Shown here one piece after another: positions 20,203 through 30,545 of a DNA stretch of 64,000 nucleotides; position 1 is the first letter of the stretch, and every line of letters starts with the position of its first letter. The DNA lies in the NCBI GenBank assembly GCA_039583875.1, contig CM077151.1, positions 108,084,609-108,148,608 of the forward strand. Reading direction: 5' to 3'. A model generated the notes under the pieces. It was given only the letters and a program-made list of their open reading frames with translations. It was not told the DNA's origin and made no database searches. The stretch is from Platanthera guangdongensis (lineage: Eukaryota; Streptophyta; Magnoliopsida; Asparagales; Orchidaceae). Both the position numbers and the translations under genes were made by a program.

Positions 20203-21527
20203 CATCCCAGGTGTTTTGATTTTCAGTTCGAATCGTGGCCGTCCTTCCCTTTATTTGGGGATCTGATGGTCCAGGATTGATCTTGCTGAGTTAAGTCCGA
20301 GAATAGGGTTAGAAATCCTCATTCTTCTCCAAGCTTTCTCTTACTAAAGTTCTAGAGAGAGGGGAGAGCAAGGAAGAAGGTGAAGAAGAGATCCGGCTGT
20401 TGGAGAGGCTTCGGTGCTCCAAATCGCGAGCCGAGTCCAGATCCGTGGAGGCTAGATCGTTGCGAAGGTTTTTATCCGACTATTTTTCCATGGCTAGGAA
20501 GAGGAGTCGGAAGGTAACGACACTTCTCCTCTTGGTTTTAGGATGCGTGTTTTAGCATCTTTTATTTTCTAGTTTTTGGGCACCAACTCTCAAATGAGAG
20601 GAGTTTGGGTCGCCAAGGTTCAAGAGGAAACTCCGGGTCGATTGAGTCCGTCCCCGACATGTTTTTCCATTAGATATCTGCTTCGTTAGTGGATTAGGCA
20701 TGGTGGGTGAAGCCGTAGTCGCGACCGTTAGTCCGACTCGGTGATGTTGCATACGAGGTTTAAGGATTCGTAGAGTTCCGTTGCGGAAAGAGGCCATTTG
20801 TGATGTTTGTGATGTTTGTGATGTTCTTCCCTTTATCTTGCGAGAGTACGTGTGGCCAGTACTAGACAAGGTTAGCTCCTCATTGGCGGTAGATGGTTTC
20901 CTTGGCAGACAAGGTTAGCTCCGCATGGTTGGTAGATGGTTTCCTTGGTACACGGGAACGCTGCAGTACAAATGAGGGATTAGAGTGGAATTATCTTAGA
21001 TTGTGATATGTCAAGGCATGGCTGTGTCTCCGTGGTCGGCTGGCTATCCCGTGACGTGCACGTCATGTGTGGAGAGTGTCCCGACGAGACTAGTCCCCTT
21101 CTGTGAGACTGACGAGAATGCCAAGCTTGGGGCAAGCCTGGGAAATGAGGCCATGAGCGGGTGGGGTCCAGCAAGGCTTCTTAGAATCGGTCTGTGTGTT
21201 TGTTGGAATCCTGACATGAGAAGTCAGAGCTTGAACGCAAGGCCAGGTTTAAGACCTTGAGCGGGTGAGGCCTTGGCAAGAGTTCCGTGTGACGGCTTAT
21301 GTACCGTTGGGAGGAATGTTGGTAAAACCCGTTTGTTTACGGCTTTATGCCAATGGGGAAATGATGAGTACCCATATGATGTGATGATGTGCTAGATGCA
21401 TACGTGATAGGGTGTCTTGGGTGAAGCCCGGGTTGTTGCATAAGTAGGCCCCTTTTATTATATGCTCAACAATCGAGAACATGTATGTTGTTTGAGACAT
21501 CCAAGCCTGTTCTTCGTGCATTACTTG

Positions 21528-21549
21528 TATATATATATATATATATATT
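21528..21549 (+). repeat. TA microsatellite
   Basis: Eleven TA dinucleotides within Tek-1 3' LTR. Confidence 0.9.
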
Positions 21550-22075
21550 GCATACGAAGTGCTGACTTGCAGGTTGGAGGGTTCCTCGGAGTCCGTTAGG
21601 GGCGGCCGGGAGGAGATGTGTTGGTTACACAGTTTGAGGTCAGCCTTTGTTGACCCACGTTACTAATAATTTTTACAGGGCAAGGATCGCAAGCAGGAGC
21701 TAGCTCGCCGGCCAGAAAGGCCTAAGCCTCATGAAGTGTTACCTTTTTTGCTTTAGTTCTACTTTTATGACATTGTATGTTTGATGCCCATGTTGACCGG
21801 CTTGCATGCCGAGGTAGACTAGGAGTGCTTATGCACTTTTATGACTGATGTATTATTTGAGTTTGGACCCACTTTTGTTGTAAGACCTTAAGGCCATTTC
21901 GTTGCTCTTGTAGGTGTGGATAACTTATAGTCTTGCTTGTTGTTTCCGCTGTGTTGTGTTATGAGTTTTGAGATTGGGTAGCTATATCATCTTATAATAC
22001 TGAAGCTGTGGCATCTGTATGTTGTGGGTCCCGGCCGGACCCATATTATACGATCATTATAGGGGAGGTGTTACA

Positions 22076-22303
22076 CTACGAGTCACCTAAAGGTGGACAA
22101 GACACACATTAGCGACCTTGCACAAGCAATAACAACAATATAGGAACCCCAGGTTACTCAAACAGGTGTATTTGCATTCCTTAGTGGACATTTTTGAGTT
22201 CATTAATGTTATAGTGGGTCGCACTTACACGTGCTCGCCACCAAACAAAAGAATGCGACCACAAATTCGAAAGGGAAAGACTGAGAGAAGCTGATACCAA
22301 AAA
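22076..22303 (-). other. Tek-2 leader with primer-binding site
   Basis: On the minus strand the LTR is followed by TTGGTATCAG (22291-22300), the primer site, then about 215 bases of noncoding leader up to the Tek-1 insertion. Bases 22076-22080 are the presumed Tek-1 target copy. Confidence 0.7.
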
Positions 22304-22945
22304 TATAACACCTCCATCCATTGCATGACATATAATAGAAGGTCTGGCCGGGGCCCCACACCATATGCCACAAACAGGCGGCAAAGTTACGAGTTAATAT
22401 CAGAGTTCCGCATCCTAACTTAGAGCATTCTTGAGGAAGCTTTTAAGTTGATTGAACTTAACTCATCAGAATGTCCACAATATATAAACCAACATTTATA
22501 TGTATAACAACACGAAGGAATTTTCTCCAAATACACAACAAGTCTGGCCTTATGGCCTTACAGTTAAGCTTTATAACCATGAATTTCATATATCGGCATG
22601 TAGGCCGACCACACATGAAAATACTATCATATGAACTTCTTTGGCCTTCGAGGGGCAGCATAGTAGCAGCAGAAACAACAACAACAAGAGGTTCGGCCCC
22701 CTATTTTCTGCTCGGCCCTCCTGCACCTGCACAGGACAGTCCACCGCAACGGTGGAAAACAAGGCAACTGTCAGCGTTCAGCTGAACAATTTATAACGAC
22801 CCTACCCCTTACCCGGGGCAGTGGTATTCCTTCCATGCAGGCGTAACATTTCACAAGCAGATATATATCAACAAATGTGCATGCATGCACACACAAACAA
22901 TATATCACAAATGTCTACCACACGGCACGACGCTCCGTGCACTCA

Positions 22946-23142
22946 GGGCACATTCTTGGTGTACCAAAAATACCAGGGTCCCACTGCCGTTCAGGGCACA
23001 TTCTTGGTGAACTGGAAATACCAGGGTCCCACCGCCGTTCGAAGGCACATGCTTGGTGTACCGGAAATGCCAGCGTCCCACCACCATTCAGAGGTACATG
23101 TTTGGTGTACCGGAAATACCAGGGTCCCACCGCCATTTGAAG
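22946..23142 (-). repeat. 49-bp minisatellite in Tek-2 LTR
   Basis: Four imperfect head-to-tail units, each with GGCACATTCTTGGTGTACC, then ATACCAGGGTCCCACCGCC, then GTTCGAA or similar. Confidence 0.88.
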
Positions 23143-24310
23143 GTCCAAAGCCCAACGACAAACTAGAGCATTTCGCTCCACGGCCCTCAGCCGGAGACTT
23201 TAGTCTTATTGTAACGACCCGGGATTTGGTCTGTAGCCCCCCATAGCATCGCTACCTGATGGCGCGCAGACCTAAGACTCTCATTATGTGTTTCCGCCGA
23301 ATTGTAATAGCCCGGGCCCTCATGGCGGACAACCATAACGAGGATACAGTTCAGCCCTTGCCCGTTGCTCAAATCGTTAGTTCAATAACTAGAATAATTC
23401 GGGTCGGCATCCCCTTGTCCGTTCGGCACGAAGCCTTTTCAAGAGCTCACAAAGCTCACATATAGCCACACTGTCCCAAAAGGACTGAATTCATAATCAC
23501 AGGTAAGCTATGAGCCATCGCCAGCGACACTCACTCTCGCCCGGCATTCGCGACAGAACTCACTTTCCATCCCTAGCCCAAACCTTATCTGGATCAACCA
23601 TCCAACAATCCCTGCAGCCATCTACAGTACTAGAAACACTGGTCTTTCATAGCATACGACACAAGCACTTTGCGGGTATTTTCCTAGACTTTAACTCCAG
23701 TACTTCATGCTACTATCCTTCACAGGCACAACCCACCATATCAGCAAACATAATCATTTATACGCAGAGTCTTCTCTGGTGTGCAAAATAAAACATCACC
23801 AATCCAGACCAACCTGTCCAGATGGGCTTCACACAGTATGCCTATTCCATACTACACATTTTCGGATCTACATGTAAGACATCTTGGGGATATCCAAAAT
23901 CAACCCAAGGGGAATCCCTCAACAATCCACCTTTTGGTGGGGGAAACCCATGCATATGCCAAATTAAGGACTTCACATGTCCAAGGAAGAAAGATCGTTA
24001 CCCTTGACGATCGCTTTGGAGTCATGGAAAACTAGCCAGATGAAAAGCAATGCAACGGCCTTGCCTCCACGAATCTGGCCTCGACACGAGATTTGGGGCT
24101 CTGAAGCTCCACCAGCAGCCGGATTCCTCCTCCTCGCTTGCTCTCCCCACTCTCTACCTCTTCCCAAAGAGAGAGAAATTCCTTTGCTAATGAGAGGGTT
24201 TATCCTCAACTCATAGCCTTATAATAGCAGAGAGATCTCAGGACCGTTGGATCCTAGTTGAAAGGAATGAATGACCACGAAAAGCCCTGAAAAGTACTTT
24301 CCTAGGCTGA

Positions 24311-24803
24311 ACACGGCTTGTGACACGCCCGTATCAAAGGCCGTGTACCTTAAGCGGCAAAGAAACCGACCTAACCAGACCAGGACACGGCTGTGTGACA
24401 CGCCCGTGTCATAGGACGTGTGCCAGACACGGCTTCGGACACGCCCATGTCCAGCCCGTGTTCATCAGTCCTTACAGAACTGACCAAGCACAGAGAAGGA
24501 CACAGCCCTTGACACACCTATATCACAGGCCGTGTGACCAACTAGAGGTCGTTGAGCGCATTTCGTCGAGCTCACCCGAGAAAATGTCGAGCACATAGCA
24601 AGACATGCCCCTGGACACGCCCGTGTCACAGGCCGTGTACCCCACTCGAGGATCGTCGACCGCATTTCATCGAGCTCACTCGAGAACACCCTGCCAGAAC
24701 TCAAGTGCAGGACACGGCCATGGATAAGCCCGTGTCCCCGGCCGTGTACCTCACACAGAGTAGGACACGGCTTTGGGACACGCCCGTATCCCAGGCCGTG
24801 TTG
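24311..24803 (-). repeat. Hairpin array in Tek-2 LTR
   Basis: Repeated ACACGG..GACACGCCCGTGTC..GGCCGTGT units with GTCGAGC and TCGTCGA motifs between them; same motif family as Tek-1, Tek-T and Tek-S. Confidence 0.82.
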
Positions 24804-24874
24804 CCCACTCTTCTCAGCCCAGTCACCACTGAGATTTGGGGTGCTACAATAATACATTGCATACACAAGATACT

Positions 24875-24910
24875 CATCGTATAAGTTTGTATGGGCACTC
24901 TTATACGATG
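24875..24910. repeat. Hairpin with GTATGGGC loop, unit 1
   Basis: Perfect 11-bp stem CATCGTATAAG with CTTATACGATG around the 14-nt loop TTTGTATGGGCACT. Confidence 0.9.
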
Positions 24911-24939
24911 CGTTACTTTACTGCTGAGCCGATCGTCAA

Positions 24940-24969
24940 CTTATATGTCTGTATGGGCATTCATATAAG
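24940..24969. repeat. Hairpin with GTATGGGC loop, unit 2
   Basis: 8-bp stem CTTATATG with CATATAAG around the 14-nt loop TCTGTATGGGCATT. Confidence 0.88.
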
Positions 24970-25138
24970 CTGAGTTACTTTCTGTTGTAGCTTTACATTT
25001 TCCATATACTGTTGTAGATGAACTGCTAGAGTATATTGTTTACTCATTTATTATATTACTAATATACTTGATATTGCTCAATCTATACCACATGTTTGTA
25101 CTACTATTTTATTTATATATATTGTACACTTGTTCTTT

Positions 25139-25792
25139 TGTAACACCCCCATCCGTCACATGAGATATAACAGAAGGACCGGCCGGGGCCCCACGACATA
25201 TTCCACGGACAGTCAAATGGGTTACGTATTAATATCAAAATACTATGAAATATTATCAAAACCTAACACAGAGCATTCTAGCGGAAGCTTTTAAGTAGGT
25301 TAGAAGAACCCATCACATCACATGAATGTCCACTATAACCCAAGGTAGGAATGAAAGTACAAATACACATAGAGTCTTGGCCTTATGGCCTTACAACATT
25401 CATCTTCAATAAAAGTGTTTTGTATACTTCGGCTCGCATGCCGACCATACATGGAAAATAGTAAAAGTAAACACTTCGCTTTTGCTTTCAAGGGCCAACA
25501 CAACAACAAGGGCTTCAGCCCGCTATTTGCCACTAGGCTCACCTGTTCCTGCAGGAAAAATCCACCGAGCGGTGGAAAACCAAAGCAACGATCAGCTAAA
25601 GCTGATCAAATTATAACGACCCTACCCCATACCCGGGGCAGTGGTGCTCCTTCTCGTTGCTCGCACCGTCATGTAAATTTATGTCATCGATACGGATCAA
25701 GCTTCCTCGAGTCCCATCGTATCGATCATACAATAATACATAACCCGGTTATGCACAAGGTCGGCTCTCAGGCCACCAAACTAGGCTCCCAG
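25139..25792 (-). repeat. Tek-4 3' LTR, piece 1
   Basis: Minus-strand LTR end: TGTAACACCCCCATCC on the plus strand at 25139. Related to Tek-2 LTR over much of its length. The last five bases, cccag, are the left target copy of Tek-3. Confidence 0.85.
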
Positions 25793-26542
25793 TGTAAGAC
25801 CCCCCCTCCCCCTTACCAAGGAGGGCTACCAGATCTTATGCCCAGAATCACCATCTTACGGTGGCACTAACTCACGGGTTAGTCGACACCGCAACACGCC
25901 GATTCTGCCGGCTAGTACGATCATTTAACCTGTAGGCCAACATGAGAAGAAAGAAGTAAAAACTGCATACGAAACCATCAGTCCACAAGCCACATAGTAC
26001 AATCATGTAAATGATATGAAAAGTACATCACAATAGTCCACAATAAAGTACAAATGAAAGAGTAAAAAGGGCTTATGCCCAGTACATCAAATCTCTCTCT
26101 CACAAAATCATAAGTGCGGAAGCTATGCTAGAACATCAGATCTCGTCCCACCTGAGGACGCACAGTAGTGGTAGTAGCCTGCTGAAGCGGTATCTGCTCC
26201 TCATGTCCTGCCTCCTTGACGTGCTGGTGCTCCATCTCCACGGGCTCCTAAAAATAGTTGGTCACCGACCATTAGTCAAAAAGACTAAGTCGTTTCCTCC
26301 GCACCTCGCCCCGCAGCTCCTAGGCACCGAGCGGGAGGACGAAGCGGAGGACAACAAGGGGTAGCAAAGTGAAAGCAGGTGACAATATCTAACTAGAGTT
26401 GTAATAAGTAATGTAATTCTACTCTAGCAGTTCTAAGTACGGTACAAGTAATAAGTAAGAGCGGTGCAGTAAAGGAAAGTAAAGAACAGTAATATGATCA
26501 AGTAAATAAACTAAACTACCACTATGCTATCATCACAAACGT

Positions 26543-26586
26543 ACCCTAACTTATATAAATGCCCATACAAATATATAAGTTAGGGT
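26543..26586. repeat. Hairpin with GTATGGGC-type loop in Tek-3 left LTR, a
   Basis: Perfect 15-bp stem ACCCTAACTTATATA with TATATAAGTTAGGGT around a 14-nt loop AATGCCCATACAAA (the complement of the loop in 24875-24969). Confidence 0.92.
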
Positions 26587-26601
26587 TTCCAGGAAATTTA
26601 A

Positions 26602-26641
26602 CTTATCATATAAAAGAGCCCATACTAATTTATATGATAAG
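26602..26641. repeat. Hairpin with GTATGGGC-type loop in Tek-3 left LTR, b
   Basis: Perfect 13-bp stem CTTATCATATAAA with TTTATATGATAAG around a 14-nt loop AGAGCCCATACTAA. Confidence 0.92.
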
Positions 26642-29600
26642 GATCTATGAAGTGTATGACCTAATATGAATGAATGATATGATGCAATTTTATGCGCAGG
26701 CAAGTGCAACTCACACACAACGACTCTGTGATCACAGACCTTTAGTTCCCACTTTTTGAGAGCTAGCATCACTCTCGGGTACCACCGCTGTGGCTACGGC
26801 AGCAGCGGAGCGGGCGTCTCCGCTTCTAGACCGGTATGAACACTACCAAGCCTTAGACCCCTCTCATACGCCTCTGTACACGTCCAAGGTGCACTCTAGA
26901 GTCTCGCGTACGTACTTTGCTGACAAACCCGTCAGTCTTGTTGGGTCGGATGTGCGTTATCGGGGATCGTCCTCCAGACCGCAGTGTGAAACAACCCACT
27001 GGCCCCTCTAACTCTCACAACCGCCTGGTGCACCGTACTGCCATCGGTGTGACGAACGGCCAGTACCGCATGCCCCGCCACGATATTTATGCACATGCAA
27101 GTAATTCGTATCGAGCCTCCCGCTCGCAGGACCAAAACCCGTCCTGAATCCCTCAAACCCAAACCCGGGTGAGATCGCACATCAGTGCCTTTATACCAAC
27201 TCCCTCCAACCCTAGACGGGCGAGAAGGTACAACAATGTCCTAACCTATTAAACTACTCTTGTCTACGGTTTATTATACTTAGAGATTTAAGGTTAATCC
27301 CAGGACTGCCCCCGGTATTCCCTGTGAAGGGCTCTCAAGGGGCACTAGGAACTGTGTTGGGATTACGCCCAGCGTTCCCTTTCGCAAGGATATTTATTTT
27401 AGTTTATGGCTACACATGTATCTCCCCAGCTCTCCTTATTGATTTAGTACAACCCTAGTGACTTACGGTGTTACCGGAAAGCCGACGATCTTCCGCCGAC
27501 CCCCACTCCAGTTGCTAACTAAGACTTGCACTTCTGATCCCTCACTAAGACAACTCTACCCACCAGGGTTACTCATGTTGAACTCTCTTACTTCTGCCGA
27601 TAATCAATCCCCTGGTAACCCCTAATGCAAGACCTATTTGTGTTATATGCAGGCCATGTCCTATGGTTACCCTAAAAATGTGATCTTCCAATCCTTAAGG
27701 CATCTTGCCTCTAAATATATATCCTAGGGTGGAATATACTAGGGGAACTACTCTATAAATTCTCATAATTTTTCTCGGCCAATTAGTCCTTTAATTAAAT
27801 CTTTTAATTTAAACACTAGGTCATTTTACACATGAAGTAGTATGATTAAGTATCCACTGACCTAGGAAATTTTTCCTGAGATGTATATTGATAACATATT
27901 GCTGCCTACATAGTTTCATAATTTTCCTTAAATTATTTATTCCCATTTCCTATTTAATATCAATTCCACACAAATTCCATTTTCCAAATGACGTATAGGC
28001 ATTATGTACTCAAAAATTCCAGGAAACTTACAGAACTTTTAGGACACTAATGTATGACTATTGGCAGAGTATCATCAACATTTATTGTGAAATGGCCTAT
28101 AAAATTCCATTACAACATATTTACCAAAATGTCATTGTATTAATTTAACAAAAAACAATGCATCCATTAATTCTGAGAAATTCATGCAACACTAATAATA
28201 CCATTTTATAGCAGTTGAATAAATTCCAAATTTTTAAGAGGTATATATCCATTATTTCAAGAATTAATAAAATAAGGGTAAAATGGGCAATTTAAGATAT
28301 CTACTCCAAAAGTTCTTCAAAACAGAGGAAACATATTTTTCCTAAGTCAAATGTGACATTATCTATGCCTTGGCAAACATTTAGGATTTGTACTTGAGGA
28401 AAACCTATTTTCTAATTTTATTTCCCAAAATAGCTATATTTAAAATAAATTCCAATAAATGGAATTTTGAGCCCAAAAATTCCATGATTAATTTGAGGGG
28501 TGAAGTTTACCCTAATGAACCACTGAAAATAATTCCAAGACCTTTGCATGTCACCATTGGGCTAAATACACCATATTTGCATTTTTGCTAATTGCACACC
28601 AAGGCATAACATAAGCTAACACATGCAAGTGGATTATCCAACTTGCAGTGAACCCAAGGTGCTGAAAATTTTATCATGCACCAAGAATGTCCCCACTGAC
28701 CTACCACCAAAATTTGGGGCCATGGGGAGGAGTAGAACTCCTTATATTTCATTTATTTTTATTTTGATATTTTTGCAAAAACTATAGGAAAATATTCTCT
28801 AAAAATTCCTAAATTTTGGCTGGAGCTAAGTATGCCCTAGTCATGCATGTGCCCAAAATTTGGGGCCATGGTGACTAATAGTTTGACCTGGGCATCCAAT
28901 TTAATTTCTGCCCTACTCTAGGACCAGTCCTAGGAGAAATGTCCTACAGGGCTGTACTCTATACCAAATCACATTTTAGGGTGGCAAATTAAAGATAAGA
29001 CCCTTGGCTACAATTATCATTAAGAGGCTAAGTTCTGGAAATGCCTCTAAGAGGCCTAAAATTAACATGCAAGGTGGCTATAGAAATGTGACAAAAATTT
29101 CACTATTCATTAAGGACATAACAAAATAATTTGATTTTGTTTTTAAATAATCAGCCGCACGAATCTTAAAGCAATTTTAACGGCATCCGTTTATCTCCTA
29201 CCTCCAGCCAACGGCAGGGATTGAATCTGGCTGGAGCATCTTTGCTGGCTGTTTCCGGCCAGCTGAGGCGGCGCCACCCCCGGCCAACGGTGCCATCACC
29301 CTCACGGTGGTGGTGGCTATCGTTTCCCGGCGATGGGGCGGCGGGAGACGGCGGCGACGGCGATCCCGAGTGGTTTAGAAAGCTTGGAAAATTCTCTCAT
29401 TTCTCCCATGGCATCGGGCTCAATGGAGCCCGATATCTCCCCTAGTTGATCTAGGATTCTAGTACGGGTAGAGGTGAAGTGAAACAGACCTGAGTGGCGG
29501 CGCGGCGGTGAGTTTGACGGCGGGTGGCCATTCCCGACCTTGATCCGGCGAGATTTCTTGGATTCATGGTTCCTGCACCGTTTCCTTCGATCCAGTAGTC

Positions 29601-30010
29601 GATTTCTACTCGTCTGAGCTCACTGAAGCTAATGGAGGGGGTGAATTGGGCTGAGGTGGGCTATATGTGGAGTTAACTCCAAAGTTAGCTCGGTTTTGAG
29701 CTTTGTAGGCTTCACCCAGCTGCCAAGTGGCTCACATCCCTGGTTTTTTGCTGGAAATGAAGAGGGGAGGTCGGCCACCTGGTTTTGGGCAGCCAAAACT
29801 AACTGATGGGGTGGCCATGTGGCCACCATTTCCTTCATTTCCCTTTCTCTCTCCTCTTCTCCTAAAAATCCCAATTTTACCCCCTTGCATGTATTCTCTC
29901 TCCTGATTTAGAGGGGTAGGACTGGTCTTGTTCACTTGGGCTGACTATGGGCCAATTTTGGTGGGCTTGGTCCAAGGGAAAATGGCTTGGTCTTCATTTC
30001 ACTCCTTTAG

Positions 30011-30322
30011 GTCAATTTGTTGACTTGTTGACTTGGGGAGTTGACTTGGTCAACCATGGTGGGTGGACTGACCGCACTTGGTGGAAATGGGTCTAGTGGC
30101 ACCACCCAACTTGGTTTGGGTCAAGGGGGTGCCCCACTTAGGTTAATTAGGCCTATGAGTGTGAGTTTGACCAAATTAAGCCCAAGGTTGACTTTGGTCA
30201 ATTGGGGTCAAAATGTTGACCCAGTGACATACCCTAGGGTCCACTTAGATTGTATTTAGGGTTAGGGCAATGTGGTGGGTTCATGGTGTGGCTAGGGTCC
30301 CCACTTAGGCTAGTTTGACCTA
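30011..30322. promoter_or_regulatory. W-box cluster in Tek-3 left LTR
   Basis: Thirteen TTGAC(C/T) sites on the two strands by my count, for example three TTGACT between 30019 and 30046. W-boxes bind WRKY transcription factors. The cluster lies about 140-450 bp inside the outer (U3) end of the LTR. The matching block of the right LTR (about 40001-40313) keeps nearly all sites. Confidence 0.7.
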
Positions 30323-30460
30323 GTTTGACTATGGTCTTATAGTGGCCCCACATGGCTACCACCCACTACCTAGGGCCAAACATAGTTGGTCTTCCTTAAA
30401 TCTCACCCATGCCTAACCCAATCTAAGTTGAGGGGTCCAAGAGTAACATGGGATGTTACA

Positions 30461-30545
30461 AATTCCAATAAACAAGAAAATAATTTCGTCCCCGAAATTT
30501 AAGTTCGGGTCTACGGGGTTCTATTTGCAAGAATCATCAAAAAAT
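30461..30545 (-). other. Tek-3 3' untranslated stretch, no normal polypurine tract
   Basis: The usual Tekay box TTTCGGGGACGAAATT is present, but the bases next to the LTR read TTTCTTGTTTATTGGAATT, not a purine run. Confidence 0.7.

Larger units (their letters stand above)
3950..22075 (+). mobile_element. Tek-1: Del/Tekay-like chromovirus, 3' part, split by Cop-1
   Basis: Plus-strand Ty3/gypsy element. RT, RNase H and the start of integrase are at 3950-5641, the rest of integrase and the chromodomain at 18275-19306, then polypurine tract and 3' LTR. Cop-1 is inserted in the integrase with a ggtta duplication, and the frame is the same on both sides. Gag, protease and the 5' LTR are absent because Tek-T interrupts the RT at 3950; they should lie left of the window. 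Bases 22076-22080 (ctacg) are the expected right target-site copy. Tek-1 itself lies in the leader of Tek-2. Confidence 0.85.
19366..22075 (+). repeat. Tek-1 3' LTR
   Basis: Starts TGTAACGCCCCAAAA, ends GGGAGGTGTTACA, 2,710 bp. It carries the GACACGGGCGTGTC hairpin array, a 26-bp minisatellite and, near 21890, the phrase TTGTAAGACCTTAAGGCC, which is also present (as TTGTAAGGCCTTAAGGCC) in Tek-S. The remainder (20203-22075) has no coding frame. Confidence 0.88.
22076..24848 (-). mobile_element. Tek-2: Tekay-like element, leader and 5' LTR only
   Basis: Minus-strand element whose 5' LTR is 22304-24848 and whose leader continues to 22076, where Tek-1 interrupts it. Its coding region should lie left of the window, beyond Tek-1. 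Confidence 0.75.
22304..24848 (-). repeat. Tek-2 5' LTR
   Basis: The minus strand starts TGTAGCACCCCAAATCTC at 24848 and ends GGAGGTGTTATA at 22304 (a decayed TTACA). It shares several blocks with Tek-4 3' LTR, including CCCGGGGCAGTGGT-type sequence near 22820 and GGCCTTATGGCCTTACA near 22550. It contains a 49-bp minisatellite and a hairpin array. Confidence 0.82.
24849..25138. other. 290 bp between the two nests, not assigned to any element
   Basis: Lies between the outer end of Tek-2 5' LTR and the outer end of Tek-4 3' LTR. AT-rich, no coding frame. Its left half holds two similar units, each a hairpin with a GTATGGGC loop followed by GTTACTTT and CTG. It may be ordinary host DNA or the remnant of another repeat. 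Confidence 0.6.
25793..30460 (-). repeat. Tek-3 3' LTR (4,668 bp)
   Basis: On the minus strand starts TGTAACATCCCATG and ends GGGGGGTCTTACA. Unusually long for the lineage. No frame over about 80 codons is convincing. Contents from left: U5-side block, two GTATGGGC-loop hairpins (26543-26641), a long AT-rich middle (27700-29150), a GC-rich block (29200-29560) and a W-box cluster (30011-30322). Confidence 0.93.

Noticed and set aside
26125..26364. 79-codon frame kept in both Tek-3 LTRs
   Set aside because: The LTRs are nearly identical overall, so conservation means little, and the sequence matches no family I recognise.
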